DNA from: Candidatus Aramenus sulfurataquae
GTDB taxonomy: Archaea > Thermoproteota > Thermoprotei_A > Sulfolobales > Sulfolobaceae
Assembly: GCA_000565255.1 (NCBI GenBank)
Contig: ASRH01000002.1
Coordinates: 1-64,000 of the forward strand
Length of the DNA: 64,000 nt
Direction of reading: 5' to 3'
Of this stretch, positions 46,461-55,789 are shown in pieces. The notes beneath the pieces were generated by a model. The model saw nothing but the letters and a program-made list of their open reading frames with translations, did no database searches and was not told the DNA's origin. Numbering within the stretch: position 1 is the stretch's first letter; each line of letters begins with the position of its first letter. A program made the position numbers and the translations under genes.

Positions 46461-46482
46461 CTAAACGCCAGTTTGCTTAAAA

Positions 46483-47343
46483 ATGATAAAGGTCATTGGG
46501 CTATCAAGAGTTCACATCACCCTCTTTGACGTGGAGGGAAAGTACGGGAGACTAGACGGGGGTATGGGGGTCGGGCTTAAGTTCCCCAGGGTAGTAGTTA
46601 GGGAGGGGAACTGCGGGAGTTTTGAGGTGGAAGGAGTACCCAAGGTTGGCTACTGCGTCGAGGAGGACTACGAGGAGCACGTGGGGCTAGGTCACACTAC
46701 ACAGTTCCTGTTAGCGTTGGGGAAGCTAGCTTTCGAGAGCAGCTTCACGAGGAAGTCAGCTGTGGAGATAGCCAAGTTGCTGGGCAGAGGCTCTACCTCT
46801 GGGGTAGGAGTCCACGTGTTTGAGGTCGGGGGCTTCGTAGTGGACGGAGGGCATTCCAAGAAAGTGAAAAAGGAGTTCCTCCCCTCGGACTTCTCTAGGG
46901 CGCCTCCGCCTCCCCTCCTCATGAGGGTGGACTTCCCTTGGTACATTTACGTTAACGTTCCAAGGGGAGGGAGGAGGATCTTCGGGAAGGAGGAGCTACA
47001 AGCCTTTAAGGAGGCAAAGGTTGAGGGCGTAGACGCCTTGATGAGGGTAGCCTTCATGGAGTTTGTCCCATCAGTGGTGGAGGGAGACCTAGACGGCGTC
47101 CTTGAGGCCTTAGATGTAATACAGGGGCTTGGGTTCAAGAGAGTTGAATGGGGGTTGCAGACTGAGGAAGTGAGGTCGCTCTCAAAAGCCATGAGGTCGA
47201 AGGGCTTTCCCAACGGTCTCTCGTCCTTCGGCCCAGCCATCTTCACCTTCTGTAAGAAGAGGGAGTGCGAGGAGCTGAAGTCTACTTTTGGCGGTTTTTA
47301 TACCGAGCCTAACAACGAGGGTGCCAAGGTGGTATGGAGCTAG
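46483..47343 (+). CDS. mptG: Beta-ribofuranosylaminobenzene 5'-phosphate synthase
   Basis: Condenses 4-hydroxy- or 4-aminobenzoate with PRPP, the first arm of methanopterin-type cofactors. It belongs to the GHMP kinase superfamily: 286 residues with SRVHITLFDVEG at the start, GLGHTTQFLLALG, and RGSTSGVGVHVFE. The GHMP fold is used here for a C-C bond reaction rather than phosphorylation. With FolE and GlyA in the window it points to a sulfopterin-like one-carbon carrier. Its end overlaps the next gene by ten bases. Confidence 0.88.
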   Translation: MIKVIGLSRVHITLFDVEGKYGRLDGGMGVGLKFPRVVVREGNCGSFEVEGVPKVGYCVEEDYEEHVGLGHTTQFLLALGKLAFESSFTRKSAVEIAKLLGRGSTSGVGVHVFEVGGFVVDGGHSKKVKKEFLPSDFSRAPPPPLLMRVDFPWYIYVNVPRGGRRIFGKEELQAFKEAKVEGVDALMRVAFMEFVPSVVEGDLDGVLEALDVIQGLGFKRVEWGLQTEEVRSLSKAMRSKGFPNGLSSFGPAIFTFCKKRECEELKSTFGGFYTEPNNEGAKVVWS

Positions 47344-48374
47344 ATTACGACGAATTCGTAATGGAGGACCTCAAAGAGGTCTACGGCGATTACCTCAAGG
47401 ACTTTCTAGAGGCCTTGAGCAGACCTAACCCAAGACTTTACTTGAGGGTTAACACTCTAAAGACCACTAGGGAGGAGCTCCTAGAGAGGTTACCTCAGTT
47501 TAAACCTGACGAGGACTTCCCAGAAGCGATTTACGTCCCAGTGACTGGGCCCAACAAACTGGAAATGAGGGACTCATACGTGGTAGTCGACAAAAAGACG
47601 GCTGAGAGCGTCATGTTAGGCGCAAACGTGTATAGGCCAGGAGTAAAGAAGATAGTCGCAAAGGGCAAGGAGGTGTCCGTAGTAAGCGAAAACGGCGTCC
47701 TAGTAGGCGAAGGGGTACTAGTGAACTCGCCCACTGGAATAGTCGTAGAGGTAACTAGGTCGCTTTACTCCTCAGTAAAGGTTGGCGAGCTTAGTGAAGT
47801 AAAGGAGGGTCTTGTTTACTCCCAGGGTAAGGCGTCCATGCACGTGGCAAGACTCCTAGATCCACAGCCCGGAGAAACTATAGTGGACATGACCGCCTCC
47901 CCTGGCGGGAAGCTAACCCACGTTTATCAGCTGGAGCCAAGGGTGAGGTTAATTGGCCTAGACCATAGCGAGAAGAAGGTGGAGAGGATGAGAAGGCTTC
48001 TGACGGTAATGGGGGTTAAGGCTGAGCTCTACGTCAAGGACTCAAGGTACGCGAAGGATCTCGGCTTTAAGGACGTAGACAAGGTGTTAATAGACCCTCC
48101 CTGCTCGGCCTTAGGCGTTAGGCCAAAGGTCTACGACAGGAAGACCAAGAGGGACATAATGGTGCTCCACGACTATCAGAGGCAGTTCCTCAACTCAGCG
48201 TACGAGATACTAAAGAAGGGAGGGATAGTCATTTACTCCACGTGCACCGTAACGACGTGGGAGAACGAAAAGGTAATCGAACATCCAGGCTTTGAAGTGG
48301 AGTTTGCATTAAGGCTCCACCCACACCTCCAGGAGACTACTGGCTTTTTTATAGCCAAACTAATAAAAAAATAG
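47334..48374 (+). CDS. NSUN/RsmB-type RNA cytosine-5 methyltransferase with PUA domain
   Basis: A 346-residue enzyme that probably makes 5-methylcytosine in tRNA or rRNA. An N-terminal RNA-binding part with RLYLRVNTLKTT is followed by a PUA domain (about 80-155), then a methyltransferase core with DMTASPGGKLTHVYQ, LIDPPCSALGVRP and YSTCTV; the cysteines in PPC and STC are the catalytic pair. The domain order resembles NSUN6-like archaeal proteins. It starts inside mptG and touches the carbonic anhydrase gene. Confidence 0.9.
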   Translation: MELDYDEFVMEDLKEVYGDYLKDFLEALSRPNPRLYLRVNTLKTTREELLERLPQFKPDEDFPEAIYVPVTGPNKLEMRDSYVVVDKKTAESVMLGANVYRPGVKKIVAKGKEVSVVSENGVLVGEGVLVNSPTGIVVEVTRSLYSSVKVGELSEVKEGLVYSQGKASMHVARLLDPQPGETIVDMTASPGGKLTHVYQLEPRVRLIGLDHSEKKVERMRRLLTVMGVKAELYVKDSRYAKDLGFKDVDKVLIDPPCSALGVRPKVYDRKTKRDIMVLHDYQRQFLNSAYEILKKGGIVIYSTCTVTTWENEKVIEHPGFEVEFALRLHPHLQETTGFFIAKLIKK

Positions 48375-48892
48375 TGATGCCGATTCAATCCTATTTGGGC
48401 AAAAGGCCTAGAATCTCGGACAAGGCGTACCTACATGAAACAGCTTACGTGATAGGTGACGTCGAGATAGGGGATTTCACGAGCGTCTGGCACTACGTAG
48501 TGATCAGGGGGGACAACGACGCTATAAGGATAGGGAAAGAGAGTAACGTACAAGAGAACACGAGCATACACACAGACCCAGGGTATCCGGTGGAGATAGG
48601 GGACAGGGTAACCATAGGCCACAACGCAGTAATCCACGGGGCTAAGGTGTCCTCTAACGTGATAGTTGGTATGGGGGCAATCCTGCTGAATGGGGCGAGG
48701 GTGGGGGAGTACAGTATAATAGGGGCTGGGGCAGTAGTGCCCCAAAACGCCGAGATCCCCCCATATAGCGTAGCCCTAGGGGTTCCCGCAAAGGTTGTGA
48801 GGAAGGTCAAGGAGGAAGAAATAAAATTGATACAAGATAACGCCGAGGAGTACTTAAACCACGTCAGGAGGTTCCTGGGTGAGAGGCAGTGA
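48374..48892 (+). CDS. Gamma-class carbonic anhydrase-like protein
   Basis: A 172-residue left-handed beta-helix protein. Hexapeptide repeats run from YVIGDVEIGDFTSVWHYVVI to about residue 140 and a C-terminal helix follows. Three histidines expected to bind zinc are visible in NTSIHTD and in IGHNAVIHG. The active-site acidic loop of Cam-type enzymes is absent, as in Cam-H forms. CO2 hydration is likely, but ferripyochelin-binding-like relatives of unknown activity cannot be excluded. Confidence 0.85.
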   Translation: MMPIQSYLGKRPRISDKAYLHETAYVIGDVEIGDFTSVWHYVVIRGDNDAIRIGKESNVQENTSIHTDPGYPVEIGDRVTIGHNAVIHGAKVSSNVIVGMGAILLNGARVGEYSIIGAGAVVPQNAEIPPYSVALGVPAKVVRKVKEEEIKLIQDNAEEYLNHVRRFLGERQ

Positions 48893-49860
48893 ACAGGGAC
48901 TTGAAGGCTGTTAGATGGTTCCTCAAGACCCAAGTGCTCAGGGATCCCTTTAATCCAGGCTACGCCACGTTTAAGGTGACGTCAAGGTGCAACTTGAGGT
49001 GTACTTTCTGCAACCCAGACTACTACACTGGGGAGCTGGGCGAAGGGAGCACTGAGAGGATAAAGAGGATAATAGACAACTTGAGGGACTCGTCAATTGT
49101 AGTGCTCTCTTTTGAGGGGGGAGAGCCCACAATAAGGCCAGACATCCTAGAGCTCCTTGAGTACGCCCACGACGGTTCCTTTTACGTTATGCTCACTACC
49201 AATGGCTACAAGCTAAGGGACGAGGCTTTCCTCTCTAAGTTGGCGGACAGGATAGACTTCCTCCATTACTCTATTGACGAGTATCACTGGAACGTCAAGG
49301 CATTGGACGACTTGTGCAGGCTGAGGCAGTACGGGCTTAAGGTGAACGTCCAGACGGTGGTCACTAGGTACAACTTGCATAAGCTGGAGGAAAAGGTCAA
49401 GAAGGTAAGGGAATGCAATTACAAGATCTTAGTGTTGCCGGCAGTGGACTACCCAAACTCTAAGGTAAAACTAGCCCCGGACAACTACGAGCTGTACAAG
49501 GTTTTATCAGAGCTGAAGAAGAAGTACGGCCCCACCTTGAACAACTCCTGGGGCTTCATAAACGCGCTTATTGGGAAGGTTCCAAAGAGGTTGGTAAGCT
49601 ACGCAATAACCGTGTACCCTAACGGCGATTTACCTTATCCTGACGACGTTAACGGCGTGATTGTGGGAAACTTAGCAGAGGAGAAGTTGGAGAAGGTGCT
49701 GTCCTCACCCAAAGTGAAGGAACTACAGAGGAAAATGTTGGAAAACCAAGCCAGGTTCGAATACCTCCACCTCCAGACCGCGTCGTTCAACAGCGTCAAG
49801 GACTTAGCCAGCTACGTAAAGGACATGGTGAAGTGGAGGTTCACTGGGAAAGCGTCCTAA
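48889..49860 (+). CDS. Radical SAM protein with degenerate SPASM-like tail
   Basis: A 323-residue radical SAM protein. The cluster motif is TSRCNLRCTFC (Cys34, 38, 41) and the SAM-binding GGEP is in FEGGEPTIRPD. In the C-terminal part YAITVYPNGDLPYPDDVNG followed by VIVGNLAEEKL resembles the start of a SPASM or twitch domain, but no cysteines are present to hold an auxiliary cluster. The reaction is not known. The GTG start overlaps the carbonic anhydrase stop as GTGA. It ends four bases inside the convergent XerA gene. Confidence 0.78.
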   Translation: MNRDLKAVRWFLKTQVLRDPFNPGYATFKVTSRCNLRCTFCNPDYYTGELGEGSTERIKRIIDNLRDSSIVVLSFEGGEPTIRPDILELLEYAHDGSFYVMLTTNGYKLRDEAFLSKLADRIDFLHYSIDEYHWNVKALDDLCRLRQYGLKVNVQTVVTRYNLHKLEEKVKKVRECNYKILVLPAVDYPNSKVKLAPDNYELYKVLSELKKKYGPTLNNSWGFINALIGKVPKRLVSYAITVYPNGDLPYPDDVNGVIVGNLAEEKLEKVLSSPKVKELQRKMLENQARFEYLHLQTASFNSVKDLASYVKDMVKWRFTGKAS

Positions 49861-50672
49861 CTAGAGAACGCCTTTTTGTACGCCTCCTGCAAGTCCTCCA
49901 GGACTAGGTGGGTGTATATCTGAGTAGTCTTTATGTCCTTGTGGCCCAAGAGCCTCTGCACCGCTGGGAGGGGCATTCCTTTCCTTATTGCGTTAGTGGC
50001 AAAGGAGTGCCTCAACATGTGTGGCCTCAGACCCTTTATCCCGACCCTTTCCCCCAGCCTCCTTATGGTCTTGTACAAAGCTTGGTAGGTCATGGGGATG
50101 AGGAGTTCCGAATTCACTCTCTTCAAGTACTTCTCCAGAAGGGCCTTCGTCTCGTCAGTGAAGAATACTACTCTTTCTTCTCCGTTCTTGGTCACCCTCA
50201 GCCTTATCATGTTCCTTTCCAAGTCCACGTCATCCACCCTTACGTTGAGGAGCTCGTTGGCCCTCATTCCAGTCTCGCTTAAGAGCCTAACTATGAGCCT
50301 CGTCTTGAGGTTCCTGGCGGAGCTTATCAACAGCTTAATTTGTTCCTCATTCAACGCCCTCACCTCCTTTCTCCTTGCCCTTGGAACTGCTGGTCTAACG
50401 TTAACCCCAAGCCACTTCAAAAACGCTCTCACCGCTATGACGTAATACCTAACCGTGGTTGGGTTTGCCCTCTTCGCGAGGCTCAGCACCCATTTATTCA
50501 CGTCGTCTGAGTTGACCTTTCTCGGGTCTTTCCCCACGAAGTCCAGGAATTCCCTTACTGCAGTGCTGTAGAGCTTCACCGTCCCCTTACCTGCTCCGGT
50601 CACTTGAAGGGCAGTGATGAACGCCTCATAGGGGTCTCCTTCTTCTGGAGGGGAGCCGAGTTCCAGCTTCAC
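49857..50672 (-). CDS. xerA: XerA-type tyrosine recombinase
   Basis: A 271-residue tyrosine recombinase that resolves chromosome dimers at dif sites in archaea. The catalytic set is complete: Arg137 (TGMRANELL), Lys162, His218 and Arg221 (HMLRHSF), His244 (LLGHKDIKTT) and Tyr253 (QIYTHL). The N-terminal about 90 residues form a SAM-like core-binding domain. No integrase-associated genes, att repeats or element remnants are near, which favours the housekeeping role. I did not see a convincing dif sequence beside the gene. Confidence 0.9.
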   Translation of the reverse strand: MKLELGSPPEEGDPYEAFITALQVTGAGKGTVKLYSTAVREFLDFVGKDPRKVNSDDVNKWVLSLAKRANPTTVRYYVIAVRAFLKWLGVNVRPAVPRARRKEVRALNEEQIKLLISSARNLKTRLIVRLLSETGMRANELLNVRVDDVDLERNMIRLRVTKNGEERVVFFTDETKALLEKYLKRVNSELLIPMTYQALYKTIRRLGERVGIKGLRPHMLRHSFATNAIRKGMPLPAVQRLLGHKDIKTTQIYTHLVLEDLQEAYKKAFSS

Positions 50673-50730
50673 GTCTTACCCCTTGTCTGGGAAGGGTTAA
50701 AAGGTAAAAGACGCAAAAGATACTGGGAAC

Positions 50731-51627
50731 ATGATACTCATAGACAGGGAAAAGCTCGACCAGATAATGACCCCAGAGAGGGCAGTGCAGGCGGTAAAGG
50801 AGGCGTTCCTCCTCTACTCCTCTGGGAAGATAACTCAACCCTTGAGGCAGACAATGACTGTAAAGGGCAACTGGTGGGGCGTCATGCCCTCGCTCTCCGA
50901 CAACGCCTTCGTGGTAAAGGTGGTCAACGTAATAGAGGCAAACAGGGAGAGGGGGCTTCCACCAGTCCAAGCCGGGGTCTTAGTGTTCTCTCCAGACACT
51001 GGAGAGCCCCTAGCTTACGTGGACGGCACGGCGCTAACTGCTGTTAGGACTGCTGCCGCTAGCGTTCTCTCCACGGAGCTGTGTTACGGGAGGAAAGTGG
51101 GGACGCTAGGAATAATAGGGGCTGGGCTAGAGGCAGAGTACCACGCAAAGATAGCCCTAGGCTATCTCTCAGTGTCTAGGCTCCTCATAACGGCGAGGAA
51201 GAGGCACTTCGAATTGGCCAAGAGGGTGGGAGGGGAAGCTGTGGAGCTTGAGAGGCTACTGAAGGAGTCTGACGTGGTCTTCTCCCTGACTTCCTCTAAG
51301 ACTCCAGTGGTAATAGGCAAGTTGTTGAAGGAGGACTTCCACGTCTCCAGCATAGGAGCTTACACACCAGATGCTAGGGAACTCGACGACGACGTGATAA
51401 GGAGGGTGAGGACTTACGTGGTGGATTCTTTGGAGGCCGTGAGTAAGGAGAGCGGCGACTTCATTCAGCCGAAAGAGAGGGGGCTACTGGAGGGAAAGAG
51501 AGTAGTGGAGATAGGCAGGTTATTAGCGGAAGGAGGCAGGGTGGAAAGGCCTTCCCTCTTCAAGACCGTGGGGATAGCGGCACAAGACAACGTTACGGCT
51601 TATTACGCGTATAAGTACTACTTATGA
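50731..51627 (+). CDS. Ornithine cyclodeaminase/alanine dehydrogenase-family protein
   Basis: A 298-residue NAD-dependent enzyme of the OCD/mu-crystallin family. It has the substrate domain with [17 protein letters not shown], then a Rossmann motif [15 protein letters not shown], and [11 protein letters not shown] followed by [11 protein letters not shown]. Family members include ornithine cyclodeaminase, archaeal alanine dehydrogenase and ketimine reductases; residues alone do not choose among them. It is divergent from XerA and its end overlaps the convergent PduO gene by ten bases. Confidence 0.82.
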   Translation: MILIDREKLDQIMTPERAVQAVKEAFLLYSSGKITQPLRQTMTVKGNWWGVMPSLSDNAFVVKVVNVIEANRERGLPPVQAGVLVFSPDTGEPLAYVDGTALTAVRTAAASVLSTELCYGRKVGTLGIIGAGLEAEYHAKIALGYLSVSRLLITARKRHFELAKRVGGEAVELERLLKESDVVFSLTSSKTPVVIGKLLKEDFHVSSIGAYTPDARELDDDVIRRVRTYVVDSLEAVSKESGDFIQPKERGLLEGKRVVEIGRLLAEGGRVERPSLFKTVGIAAQDNVTAYYAYKYYL

Positions 51628-52145
51628 GCCCTCCCCTTCCACACGACGTTATTGTGACCAGTCTTGAGGTTTACCCAGAGGGCGAGAACGAAGAGGAGGC
51701 TAGAAAGCCTGTTCAAGTACTTCACGTGTACCTCCTTTGCCTTACCTTGGGTGTAGAGCTTCACCACTGACCTTTCCGCCCTCCTACACACTGCCCTAGA
51801 CAGGTGGAGGAAAGACGCTGGAAGCGAGCCCCCAGGGAGGACGAAGTTGTTCAGAGGTGGAAGTTCCTTGTCTAGCTTCGCTATGCCCTTCTCCAGCTTT
51901 TCGACTTCTGTATTGGAGAATCCCATGTCGAAGCCAGCTATCTCTGAGGAAATGGAGAACACGTCGTTTTGTACCTCCTCTAAGATCTCCTTGACCTCTG
52001 GGTAGAGGGAAGAGACCACTCCCAATAAGGAGTTGAGCTCATCTAAGTCGCCTAATGCCTCCACCACCTCGTCGTACTTCCACACGTTGCCCTCAGAGGG
52101 GACAAAGGTCTTGCCCGAGTCCCCAGTGCCAGTAAACCACTTCAT
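51618..52145 (-). CDS. PduO-type ATP:cob(I)alamin adenosyltransferase
   Basis: A 175-residue helical-bundle enzyme that makes adenosylcobalamin. The N-terminal ATP-binding segment is [15 protein letters not shown] (usually TGxGDxGxT), [11 protein letters not shown] follows, and [11 protein letters not shown] contains the conserved arginines. Adenosylcobalamin would serve methylmalonyl-CoA mutase or ribonucleotide reductase. Convergent with the OCD-family gene. Confidence 0.9.
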   Translation of the reverse strand: MKWFTGTGDSGKTFVPSEGNVWKYDEVVEALGDLDELNSLLGVVSSLYPEVKEILEEVQNDVFSISSEIAGFDMGFSNTEVEKLEKGIAKLDKELPPLNNFVLPGGSLPASFLHLSRAVCRRAERSVVKLYTQGKAKEVHVKYLNRLSSLLFVLALWVNLKTGHNNVVWKGRAHK

Positions 52146-52175
52146 AGGATAACCGTAGATGAGGTGGTAAAAAAC

Positions 52176-52295
52176 ATGGTTGCTTTAAAAGCTAGGGAAG
52201 TGCAAGTGATCCAAGGGGTTTTACTTACTCAAGCTTTAATGTACTTGGTTGGGGCTAAAAGACAAGAAAACAGAAGGCGCCTTAACGTTGTTTAG
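52176..52295 (+). CDS. Possible small protein (39 residues)
   Basis: A short frame beginning [17 protein letters not shown] and ending ENRRRLNVV, with a hydrophobic middle and a basic tail. A good Shine-Dalgarno sequence GAGGTGG (52161-52167) lies eight bases before the ATG. No family is recognised. It could be a real small protein or chance; it lies in the gap between PduO and tRNA-Ala. Confidence 0.25.
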   Translation: MVALKAREVQVIQGVLLTQALMYLVGAKRQENRRRLNVV

Positions 52296-52365
52296 GGGCT
52301 GAAGTACCCATTGAGGTAAGAGGCTTGTTTTTACCTCTAGATGCAAGAAATGGTGAACAACGTGC

Positions 52366-52441
<76 letters not shown>

Positions 52442-52763
52442 AAGTTAGATTGGGGCAGAAATGGTAAAAAAGCGTTTTCCTCTTAATAGACTCTCCACCA
52501 GGACTATTCCCGCGACACTGAAGATCGTTTTCGAGCTTTTAAAAGGTAGTCCCTTTAGCCCTGAACGCAAATGTGTATAAACCTGCGGTGATTAGACCCC
52601 TGTTCACTCGTCAAGGCGTTATTACAGCGTGATCTAGAGATGGCTATCTGCGAAACCTTATGACACATAGCTGTTCCTATTTAGCGCATTCAAGGGCTAT
52701 AAGGATCCGAAGCTAGAGCTGCTCGAGCAACCAAAGAACCAACGCTTACGTAGCAATTTCATA

Positions 52764-52779
52764 GTATACATATGTATAC
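52764..52779 (+). promoter_or_regulatory. 16-bp perfect palindrome upstream of slaA
   Basis: GTATACATATGTATAC equals its own reverse complement. It ends nine bases before the slaA TATA box, next to the place where TFB contacts the BRE, so it is well placed as a regulator site. Confidence 0.55.
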
Positions 52780-52787
52780 ACCAACTC

Positions 52788-52796
52788 TTTTATACC
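52788..52796 (+). promoter_or_regulatory. TATA box of slaA
   Basis: TTTTATACC is centred about 34 bases before ATG 52826. Transcription would start near 52818, leaving a very short leader and excluding the longer frame that begins at 52772. Confidence 0.6.
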
Positions 52797-52825
52797 TTTT
52801 GGAAAATGAGTATTCCAGACCTAGT

Positions 52826-55741
52826 ATGGATATGAGTCGAAAGAAAAAGATAGGTTTAACTCTATTGTTGGTATACGCATTTAGCGTAGCGATATTTTTA
52901 ACGACTATAGTAAACGCTTCGAACAGTCAGCCACTGATATTGCAAGTGGTGAACCCAGTAACTGGTCAAAACCTTGCGTGGGGCAGAGAGAACATAACGC
53001 TAGAGTCTGAGTACGTTGCAGTACAGAATCTTAACTTAACCTACAGCCCGCAGACTGCTATACAAGTTACTTTCAAGGTAGTTGAGTCCTACATTAATAA
53101 TTATAAATTCGGTAGCTCCAACTATAACAGTACAGCAAAAGAGTTCGGAATATATACTAAGCCGTTAACCCCTGGTGTGACTTATACGATCTTGAGCACG
53201 TTTACAGCTACTACTACCGAGACCACATGGAGCAGCGACATTTCACCTTACACCTCAAGTGGAAACTTCTATTACGTACAGTTCAACGACACGCCTTCAA
53301 CACCCTTCTACTTCACCTATTCCTCCACTGACAGCTTAATTGGTACCTTGAAAGCTAGCTACGCAAATGTAACTGCCACTATAAGCCAGATACCAATAGA
53401 GGTGCAGGACCTAGGTATAAATAGCGGAGTAGTAGTCAACGTTACAATACAGCCAGTCCTAAAGAATTTACCTTCTATTGAAGTTCCCAACATAAACTTC
53501 TCGGTTCATTTAAACTACACTGAGGTTGGAAGCGATTACATAGTAAACGCCTCATATTACCAAGCTCCTAACACAAATACGTATCAATTCATCAATTACA
53601 TAGTAGATACCGTAACTTCTGTCCCAAGTAATGTTTCTCAGACTGAGGGCATAACTGTATCGTTTGTTGTAAACAAGATTGGTTACATAGCGCTAGTTGA
53701 CCTTGGTCTGTGGTCCAACACGACCACCGTATATGTGAAGGGTATAAACCCCACGCCGTCATCCAATACCGTAAGCTTCAGGCCAGTAGTAATTCCACCG
53801 TCCATGAACGTAGTCTATTCGATGTTCGGCCAGGGCAACGAGGTATTAGCTAACGTAACTGACAACTACATGGTTGCCAATATAACGATATACGCCCCCG
53901 ACGACATCTTAGACTGGTACTTGTCCTCTCCGAACGGAGGGCAAGCTTATGCTTCCCTCAACGAGCCAAGTTCCACTGGAAGTTGGGATCTCGTCAATAA
54001 CGCTGGTCTTTACATGACCCTTTACGTTAACGGCAATGCTGTAAAGTCTATCAACGTACCCCTAGAGCTCTACTACACTAACTCTGGCTACGTACCTTAC
54101 GTGTTCAAGGCGTACGTATCGTTCCTATTGTCTCCAACGAACAACATCGAGGTAGCTCCGAACGCTGTAAGCTCAGCTAGCGGCAGCAGCAGCATGGTTT
54201 ACGTGTTTATCAACCCTGCAGACTTGAAGAACGCTATGATAGTGGCCACCTTCAACGACAGCGACTACGCCGTTCAGTACTACTTCGGCCCAATAGGGAA
54301 AGCTTCCGTAAGTGATAACTTGGCCATAAACGCAACGGCTCCGGTGATACAGTTACCCTCAGTTGCCTCCTTAAGCCAGTCCTACATACCTGGCACCTTG
54401 ACTGATTACGACTACGGCTATCACTACGTTGTGGAGAACGTCACTACCGTAATGCCAAAGTACCCCGTGTTGATAAGCCCACAAGGGAACTCTGAGATAA
54501 TAATTGGGCAGACCGCCTCCCCAACTGAGGCCAGTGTAACTTTGTACTACCCCAACACTCCACCCAACTACAACCCGTCCAACGAGGTACAAGTAGCTAC
54601 GCTAACCTCCGTTACCATAAAGTTCCAGAACGGCACAACGTATAAGATATACCTGGCCTCCACTAACATATCTAGGCTATTCACCAGCTACACTTGGTAC
54701 CAGCTTGGTAACGTGCCACTCCAGCTATGGCAGTACGGGTTTGAGATAAGCTTGCCAGGACTAGAGCAGATATTAGGAATAACACCGCAGCAGGCTACAT
54801 ACGTGTTAAACAACTCTGTGCTATCCATCAATTACTACGATACTATAACTGGGCAGACCATAACTAAGAACATAAAGTTGGTATCCTTGCCAGTAGAGTT
54901 GCAGTTGATTCCACCGAACCAGGGCAAGATACCCATACAGACTATTGGAACACCAATAGCTGACCTACAGCCCGGAGTGAACTTAATATACAACGTCACT
55001 GCGACTACCGGATTTGCCGTTGAGGTGGAACTATCTGACCCAACCTACGGACAGACTGCGTCTGGAACCATATTAAGCGTGCCACTGACAAGCATAACGA
55101 TAATTGGCTGGACTGGTGCGAAGGCGGAGCTATTGTACAACGTCAACAGCACGTTGGCGCTAACTGAGACTGCTCCAGGTAGTGGGCTGTTCGTAGGGTA
55201 CATAATGTTCAACATATCTCCGTTAGGAGCTCCAATCAACGAGACCACGCTGTACGTGGATGGTGTTAAAGTAGGTACGTTATCCCAGTACATTGAAGCC
55301 GCAGAGACCATGACTCTTACCGTTACCATAGCTGGCTTAACATCAACGCCTTTGGTAGCATCTGTACCTATTACTGGAGAGGTCTATACTAACGTATTCG
55401 AGAACGTAACACCTCTAGTGTACAACCCTGTGACTAACCAGCTGTCCTTCTACATGAAGGCCACAATACCCTATAACTACTCCGGCTATGCGGCAATCCA
55501 GATAGTCAACGCTAGCGGAGTCACTGTGTTCGTATATGAGACCTTCTTCCAGCCTCTGCCTAATGAGACCATGAATGAGCTAATAGCCTTCGACTTGAGC
55601 TTAGCGCACTTGGCTCCAGGGACGTACAAGGTGTACGTCTCCGCGTTCACCATCCCAGTAGTGTATCCATCCACCGCTGTAGCTGCATCTGCCAAGCCTA
55701 TAGAGGTTGACTTCGTAATGACGCAGCTGACCATAACCTAA
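52826..55741 (+). CDS. slaA: S-layer protein SlaA
   Basis: The outer canopy protein of the S-layer, the cell's only wall. It has 971 residues from ATG 52826. A signal peptide (basic SRKKKIG, then a hydrophobic stretch starting LTLLLVYAFSVAIFL) ends near VNAS. The mature chain is rich in Ser, Thr, Asn, Tyr and Pro, with many N-x-S/T glycosylation sequons and almost no lysine or cysteine. There is no C-terminal membrane helix. The upstream frame to 52772 is excluded by the TATA position. slaB follows after a T-rich gap, as in other Sulfolobales. Sequence diverges fast between species, so the call rests on size, composition and slaB linkage. Confidence 0.9.
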   Translation: MDMSRKKKIGLTLLLVYAFSVAIFLTTIVNASNSQPLILQVVNPVTGQNLAWGRENITLESEYVAVQNLNLTYSPQTAIQVTFKVVESYINNYKFGSSNYNSTAKEFGIYTKPLTPGVTYTILSTFTATTTETTWSSDISPYTSSGNFYYVQFNDTPSTPFYFTYSSTDSLIGTLKASYANVTATISQIPIEVQDLGINSGVVVNVTIQPVLKNLPSIEVPNINFSVHLNYTEVGSDYIVNASYYQAPNTNTYQFINYIVDTVTSVPSNVSQTEGITVSFVVNKIGYIALVDLGLWSNTTTVYVKGINPTPSSNTVSFRPVVIPPSMNVVYSMFGQGNEVLANVTDNYMVANITIYAPDDILDWYLSSPNGGQAYASLNEPSSTGSWDLVNNAGLYMTLYVNGNAVKSINVPLELYYTNSGYVPYVFKAYVSFLLSPTNNIEVAPNAVSSASGSSSMVYVFINPADLKNAMIVATFNDSDYAVQYYFGPIGKASVSDNLAINATAPVIQLPSVASLSQSYIPGTLTDYDYGYHYVVENVTTVMPKYPVLISPQGNSEIIIGQTASPTEASVTLYYPNTPPNYNPSNEVQVATLTSVTIKFQNGTTYKIYLASTNISRLFTSYTWYQLGNVPLQLWQYGFEISLPGLEQILGITPQQATYVLNNSVLSINYYDTITGQTITKNIKLVSLPVELQLIPPNQGKIPIQTIGTPIADLQPGVNLIYNVTATTGFAVEVELSDPTYGQTASGTILSVPLTSITIIGWTGAKAELLYNVNSTLALTETAPGSGLFVGYIMFNISPLGAPINETTLYVDGVKVGTLSQYIEAAETMTLTVTIAGLTSTPLVASVPITGEVYTNVFENVTPLVYNPVTNQLSFYMKATIPYNYSGYAAIQIVNASGVTVFVYETFFQPLPNETMNELIAFDLSLAHLAPGTYKVYVSAFTIPVVYPSTAVAASAKPIEVDFVMTQLTIT

Positions 55742-55758
55742 AGTTTTTTAAATTTTTC
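55742..55758 (+). terminator. T-rich attenuating terminator between slaA and slaB
   Basis: Two T runs (55744-55749 and 55753-55757) follow the slaA stop. Partial termination here would explain the higher level of SlaA than SlaB seen in the order, which is inference. A TATA-like TTTTTTAAAT lies in the same place, so a separate slaB promoter is the alternative. Confidence 0.5.
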
Positions 55759-55789
55759 TTTAATGAGTACACTGAATGGTGGTGTGTCC

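Larger units (their letters stand above)
52442..52825 (+). other. Long upstream region of slaA
   Basis: No gene is seen in about 380 bases between tRNA-Ala and slaA. The proximal end carries a 16-base perfect palindrome (52764-52779) and a TATA box (52788-52796). Farther upstream are scattered short inverted motifs (for example CTTTTAAAAG near 52538) and no coding frame of note. The length suggests a long regulatory region for a very highly expressed gene. Confidence 0.5.

Noticed and set aside
49700-50740. A dif recombination site beside xerA
   Set aside because: I saw no convincing 28-bp near-palindrome in the intergenic bases. Archaeal dif sites need not lie beside the gene.
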